Notes under the pieces: model-generated | Databases searched by the model: none | What the model saw: only the letters and a program-made list of their open reading frames with translations | Told to the model about the DNA's origin: nothing | Shown: positions 37,531-45,961 of the stretch, piece by piece | Position numbering within the stretch: the stretch's first letter is position 1 | How the letters are laid out: every line of letters begins with the position of its first letter | DNA from: Bacteroidales bacterium | Lineage (GTDB): Bacteria > Bacteroidota > Bacteroidia > Bacteroidales > UBA7960 | Reading direction: 5' to 3' | Length of the DNA stretch: 53,186 nt | Assembly (NCBI GenBank): GCA_019429055.1 | Contig: JAHYJP010000005.1 | Location: 1 to 53,186, forward strand | Position numbers and translations under genes: made by a program

Positions 37531-39780
37531 ATGGATAATATTTATCTGTTTTTTGTTGTAGCACTTTTTATTTTAGCCATTTCTGACCTTGTCGTTGGTG
37601 TAGGAAATGATGCAGTAAATTTCCTCAATTCAGCTATCGGGTCAAAGGTAGCATCGATGAAGGTTATCCTTGGAGTAGCTTCACTAGGTGTTCTTGTGGG
37701 TGCTACGTTCTCAAGCGGCATGATGGAAGTAGCCCGTAGTGGCGTTTTTCACCCCGATCAGTTTTATTTCAATGAAATTATGGTGATCTTTCTGGCAGTA
37801 ATGATCACTGATATTATTCTTCTTGATACATTCAATACCTTCGGACTGCCCACCTCAACCACAGTTTCGATTGTTTTTGAATTACTTGGTGCAGCTGTTG
37901 CAGTATCCATTTATAAAATCTATACTTCGCCAGAAACCCTTCAGGATCTTAGCACTTATATCAATACAGCAAGAGCTCTGGCTATAATTTCCGGAATATT
38001 ACTTTCTGTGGTGATTGCATTTACTGTTGGGTCGATTGTTCAGTTCTTTTCCCGGTTGCTTTTTACGTTTAACTACGAGAAAAATTTACCTTATTTCGGA
38101 GCTGTTTGGGGAAGTTTTGCCATTACTTCAATCATATATTTCATTCTGGTGAAAGGAGCAAGCGGTGCTTCTTTTATGACACCTGAAACTGTTCTGTGGA
38201 TTCATGATAACACGTTACTGATTCTGGGGAGTTGTTTTATCGGGTTTACCTTAATTTCTCAGTTCTTAATTTCAGTTTTTAAAATCAATATTCTGAGAAT
38301 TATTGTATTAATCGGCACATTTTCCATTGCCATGGCGTTTGCAGGTAACGACCTCGTTAACTTTATAGGCGTACCGCTTGCAGGTTATGAATCATTTAAA
38401 TTATTTGTTAGTGATCCTTCTCTGAATCCTGCTGCTTATACCATGGAATCATTGTTGTTACCTGTTAAGACCCCCACTTTATTTCTTCTGGCGGCAGGTA
38501 TTATTATGATTTTTGCTTTGATTTTCTCAAAAAAAGCACGCTCAGTTACACAGACTGAGGTTGACCTTGCCCGGCAGGATGAAGGTTATGAAAGATTTTC
38601 TTCTTCGTTATTTGCTCAGACACTGGTGCGAAAATCAATGGATCTGTCCAAAGTAGTTTCAGGGGTATTACCGAAAAGATTGATGAGTAATATTGATAAG
38701 CGTTTTGATATATCGGTAAGTAAGAGACGAAACCGAATGTTGAAAAATAACGCTGATTTTGATATGGTTAGGGCCTCGGTGAATATGTTTGTTGCAAGTA
38801 TTCTTATTGCTTTGGCAACATCTCTGAAATTGCCATTATCAACCACTTATGTTACTTTTATGGTAGCCATGGGTACTTCACTTTCTGATCGCGCATGGGG
38901 CAGGGAAAGTGCGGTTTACCGTATTACAGGAGTAATTACAGTTATTGGTGGATGGTTTTTTACTGCCTTTACAGCCTTTTCAGTTGCATTCTTATTTGCA
39001 ATGATGATCAGATGGGGGGGGTACCCTGCAGCTATTATTGCACTTATTATAGCTTTTTCGTTTGTAATTAGAACCAGTTTCATACATAAGAAACGTAGCC
39101 TGAAAAAAGCACAGGCATTAAATAAAACAAAAAGAGTGTGGACTGAAGAGAGTGTGATGAATGAATGCAATAAAAACATCAGGGAAACTCTCGGGAAAGT
39201 TGCAGACTTTCATACCCAATTAACGGAGGCGTTTATTGAAGAAGACAGAAGGAAACTTAAAAAAGTAACCAGGAATGTAGAAGAATTGAATAAATATACA
39301 AAAGCTCTCAAAAATGATATTTATATTACACTGAAAAAGCTGGAAGAAGATTCAATTGATACCGGCCATCATTATGTTCAGATACTTGATTACTTAAGAG
39401 AAACGGCTCATTGCTTAACTTATATTTCCGAACCTTTCAATGAACATCTTGACAACGCCCACCCTGCAGCAATTCCCGAGCAGGAATCCGAAGTTTCGAA
39501 ACTAAAAGTCAAGATCATTGTTTTTTACAAAAATGTTCTCAACTTATTGGAAAACAAAAAGTACAATGAGATGGATGAGGTCATTAAGATGAATACAGAG
39601 CTAGTAAACGATCTTGAAAAGTTTAAAAAACTACAAATAAAACTCATTAAAGCAGATAAAGTAAAAACCAAAAACAGCCTTGTTATGTTTAACTATCTTT
39701 CCGAAACCAAAAACATGCTGCTTTATTCCATTAATTTATTGAAATCTCACCGGGATTTTGTAATCAGAAATGGCCATTAA
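37531..39780 (+). CDS. PiT-family inorganic phosphate transporter with PhoU-like cytoplasmic tail
   Basis: About 749 residues. The membrane domain (about 1-530) carries the PiT signature twice: GVGNDAVNFLNSAIGS near the N-terminus and AGNDLVNFIGVP midway, each with the conserved GND. The last 220 residues or so are hydrophilic helices resembling a PhoU/DUF47 domain. PiT proteins move metal-phosphate with protons or sodium. It lies 139 bases before a second phosphate transporter. The ATG at 37531 is preferred over TTG at 37504. Confidence 0.92.
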   Translation: MDNIYLFFVVALFILAISDLVVGVGNDAVNFLNSAIGSKVASMKVILGVASLGVLVGATFSSGMMEVARSGVFHPDQFYFNEIMVIFLAVMITDIILLDTFNTFGLPTSTTVSIVFELLGAAVAVSIYKIYTSPETLQDLSTYINTARALAIISGILLSVVIAFTVGSIVQFFSRLLFTFNYEKNLPYFGAVWGSFAITSIIYFILVKGASGASFMTPETVLWIHDNTLLILGSCFIGFTLISQFLISVFKINILRIIVLIGTFSIAMAFAGNDLVNFIGVPLAGYESFKLFVSDPSLNPAAYTMESLLLPVKTPTLFLLAAGIIMIFALIFSKKARSVTQTEVDLARQDEGYERFSSSLFAQTLVRKSMDLSKVVSGVLPKRLMSNIDKRFDISVSKRRNRMLKNNADFDMVRASVNMFVASILIALATSLKLPLSTTYVTFMVAMGTSLSDRAWGRESAVYRITGVITVIGGWFFTAFTAFSVAFLFAMMIRWGGYPAAIIALIIAFSFVIRTSFIHKKRSLKKAQALNKTKRVWTEESVMNECNKNIRETLGKVADFHTQLTEAFIEEDRRKLKKVTRNVEELNKYTKALKNDIYITLKKLEEDSIDTGHHYVQILDYLRETAHCLTYISEPFNEHLDNAHPAAIPEQESEVSKLKVKIIVFYKNVLNLLENKKYNEMDEVIKMNTELVNDLEKFKKLQIKLIKADKVKTKNSLVMFNYLSETKNMLLYSINLLKSHRDFVIRNGH

Positions 39781-39798
39781 AACTACCGATTAATGAGG

Positions 39799-39822
39799 TA
39801 ATTTTCTGATTGGCGAAAATTA
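39799..39822 (+). terminator. Hairpin between the two phosphate transporter genes
   Basis: TAATTTTC (39799-39806) pairs with GAAAATTA (39815-39822), 8 bp with an 8-base loop, 18 bases after the PiT stop. There is no clear T tract, so it is only a possible terminator. Confidence 0.35.
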
Positions 39823-39864
39823 TCTTATTAAGAAAATTTCCAATGTTAAGTTTATGTTAACAGG

Positions 39865-39894
39865 TTAAGCAAAGCATAGCTTTTAGTAATTTTG
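39865..39894 (+). promoter_or_regulatory. Promoter of the Na/Pi cotransporter gene
   Basis: TAATTTTG (39887-39894) is an exact -7 match, with TTA at the -33 position (39865-39867) exactly 19 bases upstream. It lies 25 bases before the ATG. Confidence 0.6.
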
Positions 39895-39919
39895 CTGTCT
39901 TAAATTAAGAAATGGACTT

Positions 39920-41620
39920 ATGAATTTTGGTTTCATTCAGTTCCTTACACTTTTTGGAGCTTTGAGCTTATTCCTTTTCGGGATGAAGGTAATGAGCGAA
40001 GGCATTCAAAAGCTTGCCGGCGATAAAATGCGCTCCATTCTGAGTGCCATGACTTCCAACCGTTTTCTGGGCGTACTAACAGGATTTCTGATCACAACAC
40101 TTGTACAATCTTCATCTGCATCAACAGTTATGTTGGTTAGTTTTGTTAATGCAGGCCTTATGAGTCTGGTCCAGTCAGTTGGTGTAATAATGGGGGCCAA
40201 TATTGGAACTACCACCACCGCCTGGCTTATTTCTTTTTTGGGTTTCAAACTTAATATTTCAGCGTTATCATTACCTATAATAGGAATTGCATTTCCATTA
40301 CTATATTTTTCGAAGGATAAACTTACTTCCCTGGGTGAAACATTACTTGGATTTGCACTGCTTTTTATGGGTTTAGGTTTGTTGCAAACCTCTGTACCCG
40401 ATCTTCATTCAAATCCGGAAATGTTCCAGGCATTGCAAAACCTTACTGATTATGGTTTTGGAAGTATCATGATTTTTCTGGGAATTGGAACCTTACTTAC
40501 TATCGTGTTGCAATCCTCAAGTGCCACAATGGCCCTTACACTTGTTATGTGCAATAATGGTTGGATCGGATTTGAGCATGGTGCTGCCATTGTACTGGGA
40601 GAAAATATCGGCACAACTATAACAGCTAACCTGGCAGCGCTGGTGGGAAATGTTTATGCCAAAAGAACAGCTCTGGCTCATACGCTCTTTAATATTTTTG
40701 GAGTGATATGGATGTTGATAGCATTTAATTTGTTTATTAATCAGATAGATAATTATATGATCAGCCTGGGCCTTAATTCACCTTTGATCGATGCTTCCAT
40801 GGTGCCGTTTGGTCTGGCAATTTTTCACACTGCATTTAATATTACCAATACATTGTTTCTAATAGGTTTTATTAAATTTATAGTAATAATTGTTGAGAAA
40901 ATTATTCCATCTAAAGGCAAGGTAGATGAAAGGCATCAGCTGGAATATTTTGGCGGTGGATTTCTGCAACTTGCTGAGTTTTCGGTACTTCAGGCCAAAA
41001 GAGAAACCAGGAGATATTGCGACCTGGCACAGAGGATGTTCAACTTCATTCCTGAAATGATTTATCAGACCGATCGTAAAAAGTTTGATAAACTTCTGGC
41101 CAGAGTTAGCAAATACGAAGAAATTACTGACAGGGTTGAAATAGAAATCACTACATTTCTTATCAAAGCATCCCGAAAACAATTAAGTACAAATGCATCA
41201 GAGCAATTAAGGAGAATGAGACTGGTGATAAGTGAAGTGGAAAAGATCGGTGATGTTTGTTTTAAAATGGCTTCTCTTCTTGAAAAAAAGAAGGAGGAAA
41301 AGGCTTATTTTACTCCCAAACAGAGAGATGCACTTGACAGAATGTTTGAGCTGGTGAATGAAGCTTTTGATGTGATGATGGTCAATATGGAAAGGGGAGA
41401 GGCTTTTGCCCGTACAAATATTCAACGCTCTTATGAATTGGAGAAAAAGATCAATGCATACAGAGACTTTGTTAATGAAGAAGTTATCGATGATATCGAA
41501 AAAGGATCTTACCACGTAAAAAGCGGTTTTTATTTCAATAAGCTCGTTTCATCCTGTGAAAAAGTTGGCGACTCTATTTTGAATATTAATGAAGCTAACG
41601 CAGGGGTTAATATTGAATAA
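39920..41620 (+). CDS. Na/Pi-cotransporter family protein with PhoU domain
   Basis: A protein of 566 residues. The membrane part has the two inverted NptA/SLC34 repeats, each with QSSSA (63-67 and 198-202) and a G-(A/E)-NIGTT segment (from 92, repeated later). The C-terminal 200 residues are PhoU-like helices. Bacterial homologues include YjbB-type phosphate exporters, so export rather than uptake is possible. The gene converges with the next one, only 5 bases apart. Confidence 0.93.
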   Translation: MNFGFIQFLTLFGALSLFLFGMKVMSEGIQKLAGDKMRSILSAMTSNRFLGVLTGFLITTLVQSSSASTVMLVSFVNAGLMSLVQSVGVIMGANIGTTTTAWLISFLGFKLNISALSLPIIGIAFPLLYFSKDKLTSLGETLLGFALLFMGLGLLQTSVPDLHSNPEMFQALQNLTDYGFGSIMIFLGIGTLLTIVLQSSSATMALTLVMCNNGWIGFEHGAAIVLGENIGTTITANLAALVGNVYAKRTALAHTLFNIFGVIWMLIAFNLFINQIDNYMISLGLNSPLIDASMVPFGLAIFHTAFNITNTLFLIGFIKFIVIIVEKIIPSKGKVDERHQLEYFGGGFLQLAEFSVLQAKRETRRYCDLAQRMFNFIPEMIYQTDRKKFDKLLARVSKYEEITDRVEIEITTFLIKASRKQLSTNASEQLRRMRLVISEVEKIGDVCFKMASLLEKKKEEKAYFTPKQRDALDRMFELVNEAFDVMMVNMERGEAFARTNIQRSYELEKKINAYRDFVNEEVIDDIEKGSYHVKSGFYFNKLVSSCEKVGDSILNINEANAGVNIE

Positions 41621-41625
41621 AATGC

Positions 41626-43350
41626 CTAAATTCTCTTTAACCGGTCATTTATAGTATCAGCTATATATCCTGCCGGATCTGATCCCAGCTCAAATACGAT
41701 TATATCACCCACATTCCATTTGCGCATCATGGGTTTTACCAGCTTTTCCCTTACTACCCAAAATTGTGCACAGGTGTTTTGTTCAACCACCTTTTCAATT
41801 ACCGGTGCCCAGCCCCGGTCGTTAATCTCCATGGGTCCCAGTTCGTCAATAACCAGAAGGTCGGTAGGTTGGGTCAGAGTTTCTGCAATGATGTTGCGTC
41901 CTTTTTCAATACCGGATTCTTCAAAATAGAAACGGCCATAGTTGGGTTTTGCGGGGTCGGGTTGGGTAGAACACAAATCAGTTTTTTCTCCTGATTGGAG
42001 GTTTTTTATTTTGTAGGTATTTCGACTTTTGTCATTAGTATTCCCTAAAGTAACGAAACCCCTGACTGTTAATCCCTGATTTTGAAACATCTCAATCAAT
42101 TGCATTGTAAAACCGGTTTTCCCCTGGTTGATTTGTCCTGTGAGGATAAATACCGGTTTACGGTTTTCTTCTGCTTTACGGAAGGCATCCAGCAGGGCCT
42201 GAGAACGTCCAAGCATGGCGTAGGCGAGTTTCTTGAATCCTTTGATATCCCTTGTCTGGCCGTAAAACTCTTCCATTACACCCGGTAACGCAGAGAAGGC
42301 CAACTCTACCGACTGGTAAAGATTCTGGAATCCTCGGTTATAAAGCAGGTTTTTTACCACCGGGTTCTTCAATTCCGCACCGATAGCTGCAAAGCAAGTG
42401 ATCAGCAACAATGCCCTTAAGCTCATTTTTAATCCGATGGAGAATCCTTCGATACTGAGAACATGCACCAGCCCGTTTTTAAAAAGAGCCGATAACAGGA
42501 TAATAATACCCAATTGTATCCACAGAGCAGGCTTTCGAAAATACCGCATATTGCCGGGATAACGCAGATAACCCAAAACCAGCACCACGAAAACCAGAAT
42601 AACAGAAATCCACAAGGTGGCGCGGGTAATCACCAGCATGCCTGCCACAAGCATTACAAGGCTCAGGAAAAGCAGCAAAATGGAATGATTGTTTTTCCGG
42701 GTATGCTTAAACAGGTCGCTTTGCCCGTGAGCTTCTAGTGTATGGTAGCCCGGACTGTCAGCATGAACTTTTAAATAATTTCTTCCCGTTATGAAACCCA
42801 TGAAGCCGGCCAGGGCTCCGCTGAAAAGATAAGTCATGCTGAGCAACACCAACAGCCAGGCTGGCGGTAAATGTTCCAATCGCAATTGCCTGGCAGCAAA
42901 GAAATACATATTTTCCAGCAGCAGCACAAAATCCCACCCATACAGGAAAAGTAAGGTAATTGCTTTTTGAAATAAAGCGCTGAATACGGCCAGTGATCCA
43001 CCCACTAAATAGGAAAACAGATTCCTGCCCGAGAGCCTGATTATCATATCCAGGATGATGGCTTGCGAAATAATTCCCATCATGGGCCCCAGGATGATGG
43101 CACTGGGCGAAATAGATTTCATCAGGGCACAAATCAGCCCTGCCCGCCAAATCAAACCATGGGTTTTCCAAACCTGAAAAAAGGAGATGACAAGATACAC
43201 CGTGATAAAAGAGAGTAAAGAACCTGCCAGGGGCAACTTAAGGTTATGTAGTAAACTCCCCAGCACAATTTCCACTGTAGCCCATAAACTACCCACTACG
43301 GCGGCCTTCAGCCATTTTTCGGAGAGTTGTTTTTTGGGGTAAATCTGCAT
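41626..43350 (-). CDS. Putative fusion: ECF S-like membrane unit, EcfT-like membrane unit, THEP1-like NTPase
   Basis: A protein of 574 residues in three parts. Residues about 14-190 form six hydrophobic segments with a GSLWATVEIVLGSLLHNLKLP motif like ECF substrate-binding (S) units. Residues about 220-395 form about four more membrane segments, then LRALLLI and a charged region ending near AMLGRSQ, resembling EcfT coupling helices. Residues about 400-574 are a P-loop NTPase with Walker A GQINQGKT (405-412) and IDELGPME (501-508), characteristic of THEP1. It lies downstream of mobA on the same strand. The ECF assignments are my reading; the NTPase call is firmer. Possible role: molybdate, tungstate or cofactor handling. 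Confidence 0.7.
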   Translation of the reverse strand: MQIYPKKQLSEKWLKAAVVGSLWATVEIVLGSLLHNLKLPLAGSLLSFITVYLVISFFQVWKTHGLIWRAGLICALMKSISPSAIILGPMMGIISQAIILDMIIRLSGRNLFSYLVGGSLAVFSALFQKAITLLFLYGWDFVLLLENMYFFAARQLRLEHLPPAWLLVLLSMTYLFSGALAGFMGFITGRNYLKVHADSPGYHTLEAHGQSDLFKHTRKNNHSILLLFLSLVMLVAGMLVITRATLWISVILVFVVLVLGYLRYPGNMRYFRKPALWIQLGIIILLSALFKNGLVHVLSIEGFSIGLKMSLRALLLITCFAAIGAELKNPVVKNLLYNRGFQNLYQSVELAFSALPGVMEEFYGQTRDIKGFKKLAYAMLGRSQALLDAFRKAEENRKPVFILTGQINQGKTGFTMQLIEMFQNQGLTVRGFVTLGNTNDKSRNTYKIKNLQSGEKTDLCSTQPDPAKPNYGRFYFEESGIEKGRNIIAETLTQPTDLLVIDELGPMEINDRGWAPVIEKVVEQNTCAQFWVVREKLVKPMMRKWNVGDIIVFELGSDPAGYIADTINDRLKRI

Positions 43351-43440
43351 AGTGTTTAATCGTTAATAGCTTATGGGTTTAATCGTTTATGGGCTTCAAC
43401 ACTCTTAGTATCTGACTCAAACTTAGCCTTAACTTTAGCC
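43351..43440. repeat. Short imperfect repeats between mobA and the fusion gene
   Basis: GTTTAATCGTT occurs twice, 23 bases apart (from 43354 and 43377), followed by TTAT-type segments. Next to it AGCCTTAACTTTAGCCTCAGCCTT repeats an AGCC core at 6-base-related spacing and runs into the 3' end of mobA. It looks like small-scale slippage; no function is evident. Confidence 0.45.
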
Positions 43441-44028
43441 TCAGCCTTCTTCAATATCCTCGCGGAAATTGATATTAGTAAAAAGCTTTTCAGAATAAAA
43501 TTCTTCCTGGTCAATTTCAGGGTAATAAGTTTTTAGCAGTGCTATGGCATCAAATATTTTGTATCGCTTTTCTGTTAGAGCTTTCGCAAGGTCAGGGAAG
43601 CAGGTTTGGTGATAATAACTGGCCATGGTTTCTTTAAAACCTTTATGCATGGGCATTACTACCTGGTAGTCAGTACTTTTTTGCAGTATAAATTCAAATA
43701 GTCTGGTGTTGAGCCAGGGTAAATCGCATCCAATAACCAGGTGATGCTCGGTTTTGGATTGCTCAAGACAGGCGTGTATACCCGCCACGGGTCCGCAACC
43801 GGGAAAAAGGTCGGGAACCGCAGAAAGGCCTGTGAATGCGTACTTCTCAGGTTCGTTGGTGCTGAGCAGTATTTGCCCGCACAATGGCTGCAGCGTGGCA
43901 ATGGAATACTCAATGAGCTTTTTACCGTTGAACTCAAACAGTGATTTATCACTTCCAAAACGACGGCTTTTACCACCGGCCAGGATAATGCCGGTAACCC
44001 GGGATTTGGAAATAGGGTGATGGGGCAT
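43441..44028 (-). CDS. Molybdenum cofactor guanylyltransferase (MobA-like)
   Basis: About 195 residues from the ATG at 44028. The nucleotide-binding start is TGIILAGGKSRRFGSDKSL (12-30), the MobA form of the LAGGxxxRxGxDK motif, and VIGCDLPWLN is the metal-binding Asp loop. MobA joins GMP to molybdopterin. An in-frame extension to 44190 exists but would overlap the upstream gene in another frame and precedes the conserved fold, so it is rejected. No other Moco gene is in the window. It lies between the zinc-ribbon gene and the membrane/NTPase fusion. Confidence 0.85.
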   Translation of the reverse strand: MPHHPISKSRVTGIILAGGKSRRFGSDKSLFEFNGKKLIEYSIATLQPLCGQILLSTNEPEKYAFTGLSAVPDLFPGCGPVAGIHACLEQSKTEHHLVIGCDLPWLNTRLFEFILQKSTDYQVVMPMHKGFKETMASYYHQTCFPDLAKALTEKRYKIFDAIALLKTYYPEIDQEEFYSEKLFTNINFREDIEEG

Positions 44029-44059
44029 ATCTGTTTGGATTATTAAATTGAGATTTAAT

Positions 44060-44293
44060 TTAGAACCTGCTGCATGCCGGGCCCTGGCAACCACCGCTAC
44101 CGCACTCCATGGATAAATCACTTTTGGCTTTACCGGGTTTGGGTTCACGTTTTTCCGAGCTTTCCTGTTTACACTCCGGGCAATATGCAATGTATTTCCA
44201 GCAGGGGCCGTATATGTAGTCCTGGTATTCTTTTTTAAGCCCCTGGCTGTCTTCGAAGGTAATCCTGCAATTTTCGCAATAGAATGTGCTCAT
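44060..44293 (-). CDS. Small cysteine-rich zinc-ribbon protein
   Basis: A protein of 77 residues with CxxC at 6-9 and 38-41, a likely zinc ribbon, and a C-terminal cluster CGSGGCQGPAC (64-74) that could bind metal. It has no signal peptide or membrane segment. I do not recognise the family. It is the first gene of the leftward mobA/fusion cluster, 31 bases before mobA, suggesting a metal-related partner (inference). The minus strand reads TATTTTTG at 44359-44366, a possible -7 element. Confidence 0.65.
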   Translation of the reverse strand: MSTFYCENCRITFEDSQGLKKEYQDYIYGPCWKYIAYCPECKQESSEKREPKPGKAKSDLSMECGSGGCQGPACSRF

Positions 44294-44461
44294 TATGAAA
44301 TATGTTAAAGGTCAGTTTAAAAATGCTTGTTAACGGTAATGTTTGATTAAAAGCCTGTCAAAAATAAGTATTTTGAAGCAATCCTGTTATTACGTTTCCT
44401 GTTGAACCTGATATGGCACTGAAATTTTGTTTTTAAAAAACGGAAATGAGTAAAAATACGG

Positions 44462-44497
44462 TTGATTAATAATTTTCATTTCGTAATTTTGCGAAAT
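44462..44497 (+). promoter_or_regulatory. Promoter with overlapping inverted-repeat operator (site 1)
   Basis: TTG (44462-44464), a 19-base spacer and TAATTTTG (44484-44491) form an ideal promoter. The -7 element is exactly the 8-base spacer of the inverted repeat ATTTCG (44478-44483)/CGAAAT (44492-44497). A protein bound here would block the promoter. The same arms and spacing recur at 46694-46713. The ArsR-family gene at 44769 is the likely repressor. Confidence 0.8.
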
Positions 44498-44530
44498 ATT
44501 AAAATATAAAACCTGTAATTTAAATGTAAG

Positions 44531-44776
44531 ATGGAAATTAAAATTCTCGGCACCGGTTGCCAAAAGTGCAAAACCCTGGAAAGAATGACCAACGAGGTTG
44601 TAGCTGAAAACAATATACAGGCACATATTTCGAAGGTGGAAGACATCATGGAGATCATGAAATATGGAATTATTGCCACACCAGGGTTGGTGATCAATGA
44701 AAAGGTCGTGATAAGTGGCCGCCTGCCCTCAAAAGATGAAATAAAAACCCAAATAGAAAAATTTGCCAATGGTTAA
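44531..44776 (+). CDS. Small thioredoxin-like redox protein (MTH895/TM0996 type)
   Basis: A protein of 81 residues with a compact thioredoxin/glutaredoxin-like fold: MEIKILGTGCQKC puts the redox CxxC at Cys10/Cys13, and TPGLVINEKVV contains the conserved cis-Pro. It is cytosolic. Such proteins often accompany permeases and may reduce substrates or regulators. It is the first gene of the redox/arsenical-type operon, directly under operator site 1. Its stop overlaps the next gene by 8 bases. Confidence 0.88.
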   Translation: MEIKILGTGCQKCKTLERMTNEVVAENNIQAHISKVEDIMEIMKYGIIATPGLVINEKVVISGRLPSKDEIKTQIEKFANG

Positions 44777-45098
44777 GAAAGTTGAAATACCTGAAGATCT
44801 GCAGGAAATAGCCCGGTTTGCCAAGGCCATGAGCCATCCGGTAAGGGTATACATCCTGAAAAAGCTTTCCAGCCGCAATGCATGCTGCTACAGTGGCGAC
44901 CTGGTGGATGAATTGCCCATAGGCAGGTCAGCCCTTTCGCAACATTTAAAAGAGTTGAAACATGCCGGACTTATTCAGGGCGAGATTGAAGCACCCTTTA
45001 TAAAATATTGCATTAATAAAGAAAATTGGGCGAAACTCAACAGTGCTTTTAATGATTATTTGAATGTTAAGCTTAATGAAACAAAGATTGAAATTTAA
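44769..45098 (+). CDS. ArsR-family transcriptional regulator with vicinal cysteines
   Basis: About 109 residues from the ATG at 44769 (an in-frame TTG two codons upstream is less likely). It has a winged helix-turn-helix: MSHPVRVYILKKL, then LPIGRSALSQHLKELKHAGLI as recognition region. Cys39 and Cys40 are adjacent, with Cys81 in the wing, a plausible trivalent arsenic or antimony site. It is translationally coupled to the thioredoxin-like gene. Binding of the ATTTCG-N8-CGAAAT sites is inferred from context. Confidence 0.9.
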   Translation: MVKKVEIPEDLQEIARFAKAMSHPVRVYILKKLSSRNACCYSGDLVDELPIGRSALSQHLKELKHAGLIQGEIEAPFIKYCINKENWAKLNSAFNDYLNVKLNETKIEI

Positions 45099-45109
45099 AA
45101 ATTAGTTGT

Positions 45110-45532
45110 ATGAAAAAACTATCACTGATTGGTGTATTATCAATTTTTCTGGCTGCCTGCAGCCAGATGACAGGAAGTGACCGTACCGATGGTTCAAATG
45201 ATCTTTCAATGAATGAAGCTAAGGTTCATGTCTATTATTTTCATGGCAAAATGCGCTGCGTTACCTGTGTAACTCTTCAGCAAGTAGCTCAGGAGGCTAT
45301 TATGGAGAATTTTGCCGGAAATGGAGATGTAGCCTTTATAGAGGTTGATTTTTCAGAAAAAGCCAATGAAGCACTTGCTGAAAAATATGAAATTGTTTTT
45401 AGTAGTCTTGTCATTGCCAGTGGTGAAGAGTACAAAGACATCACCGATCAGTCTTTTGCCATGGTGATGGGGAATCCCGGCGGACTTAAAGCCCTTATTG
45501 CACAGGAAACCAATTCATTTCTTAATAATTGA
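45110..45532 (+). CDS. Thioredoxin-fold lipoprotein, ArsF-like
   Basis: A protein of 140 residues with a lipoprotein signal (lipobox LAAC, Cys17). The mature part starts with VYYFHGKMRCVTCVTLQ, a thioredoxin-like strand with a CxxC, and continues with a degenerate thioredoxin fold. It resembles small proteins annotated as ArsF-family subunits near ArsG-type transporters, known from nitro-aromatic arsenical reduction in Shewanella. The assignment rests on context and CxxC placement; the substrate is unproven. Confidence 0.65.
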   Translation: MKKLSLIGVLSIFLAACSQMTGSDRTDGSNDLSMNEAKVHVYYFHGKMRCVTCVTLQQVAQEAIMENFAGNGDVAFIEVDFSEKANEALAEKYEIVFSSLVIASGEEYKDITDQSFAMVMGNPGGLKALIAQETNSFLNN

Positions 45533-45563
45533 TATTAATTAATACACTAATCTTAAAAAGCAC

Positions 45564-45956
45564 ATGAAACAGCTATTTGTAATACTGGTAATTGCATTGT
45601 TTGCAGGGCTAAATGCCACAGCTCAAAAAGTTGAAGTATTATATTTTAAAGCCGACCTTGCCTGCTGCAGGGCACGAGCCTGTGACGATCTCGAAAAGAA
45701 TGTGAAAAGCATGATTGAGAGCACTTACAAAGCAGGGGATGTAAAATTTACTACCGTTAAAATATCGGACCAGGCAAATCAGGCTCTGGTTGAAAAATAT
45801 AAGGCAGGTTCGCAAACCGTTGTTATTGTTACAACCAATCGCAGAAATGAAACCATCACCGATATTACGGATATTGTAAGAGCTTATTCACGTAACCTCG
45901 ACACGGCAAACTTTGAAAAAGAGTTGCTTGCCCGTATCAGCACCGATACAAAATAA
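45564..45956 (+). CDS. Exported thioredoxin-fold protein with CC-x4-C motif
   Basis: A protein of 130 residues with a cleavable signal peptide (1-20, ending in TAQ). The mature N-terminus VEVLYFKADLACCRARACDDL aligns with the preceding gene but carries ACCRARAC instead of a simple CxxC. The remainder matches the preceding protein in the DVKFTTVKISDQANQALVEKY segment, so the pair are paralogues. Role in thiol or arsenical reduction is inferred from neighbours. Confidence 0.65.
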   Translation: MKQLFVILVIALFAGLNATAQKVEVLYFKADLACCRARACDDLEKNVKSMIESTYKAGDVKFTTVKISDQANQALVEKYKAGSQTVVIVTTNRRNETITDITDIVRAYSRNLDTANFEKELLARISTDTK

Positions 45957-45961
45957 TTTTT

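Noticed and set aside
43351-43440. CRISPR or attachment-site repeat
   Set aside because: Only two imperfect 11-base copies without regular spacers, integrase or tRNA nearby.
44029-44190. N-terminal extension of the MobA-like protein
   Set aside because: The 54 extra residues precede the conserved nucleotide-binding fold, have an odd Ala/Arg/Val-rich composition and overlap the 3' end of the zinc-ribbon gene in another frame. The ATG at 44028 fits better.
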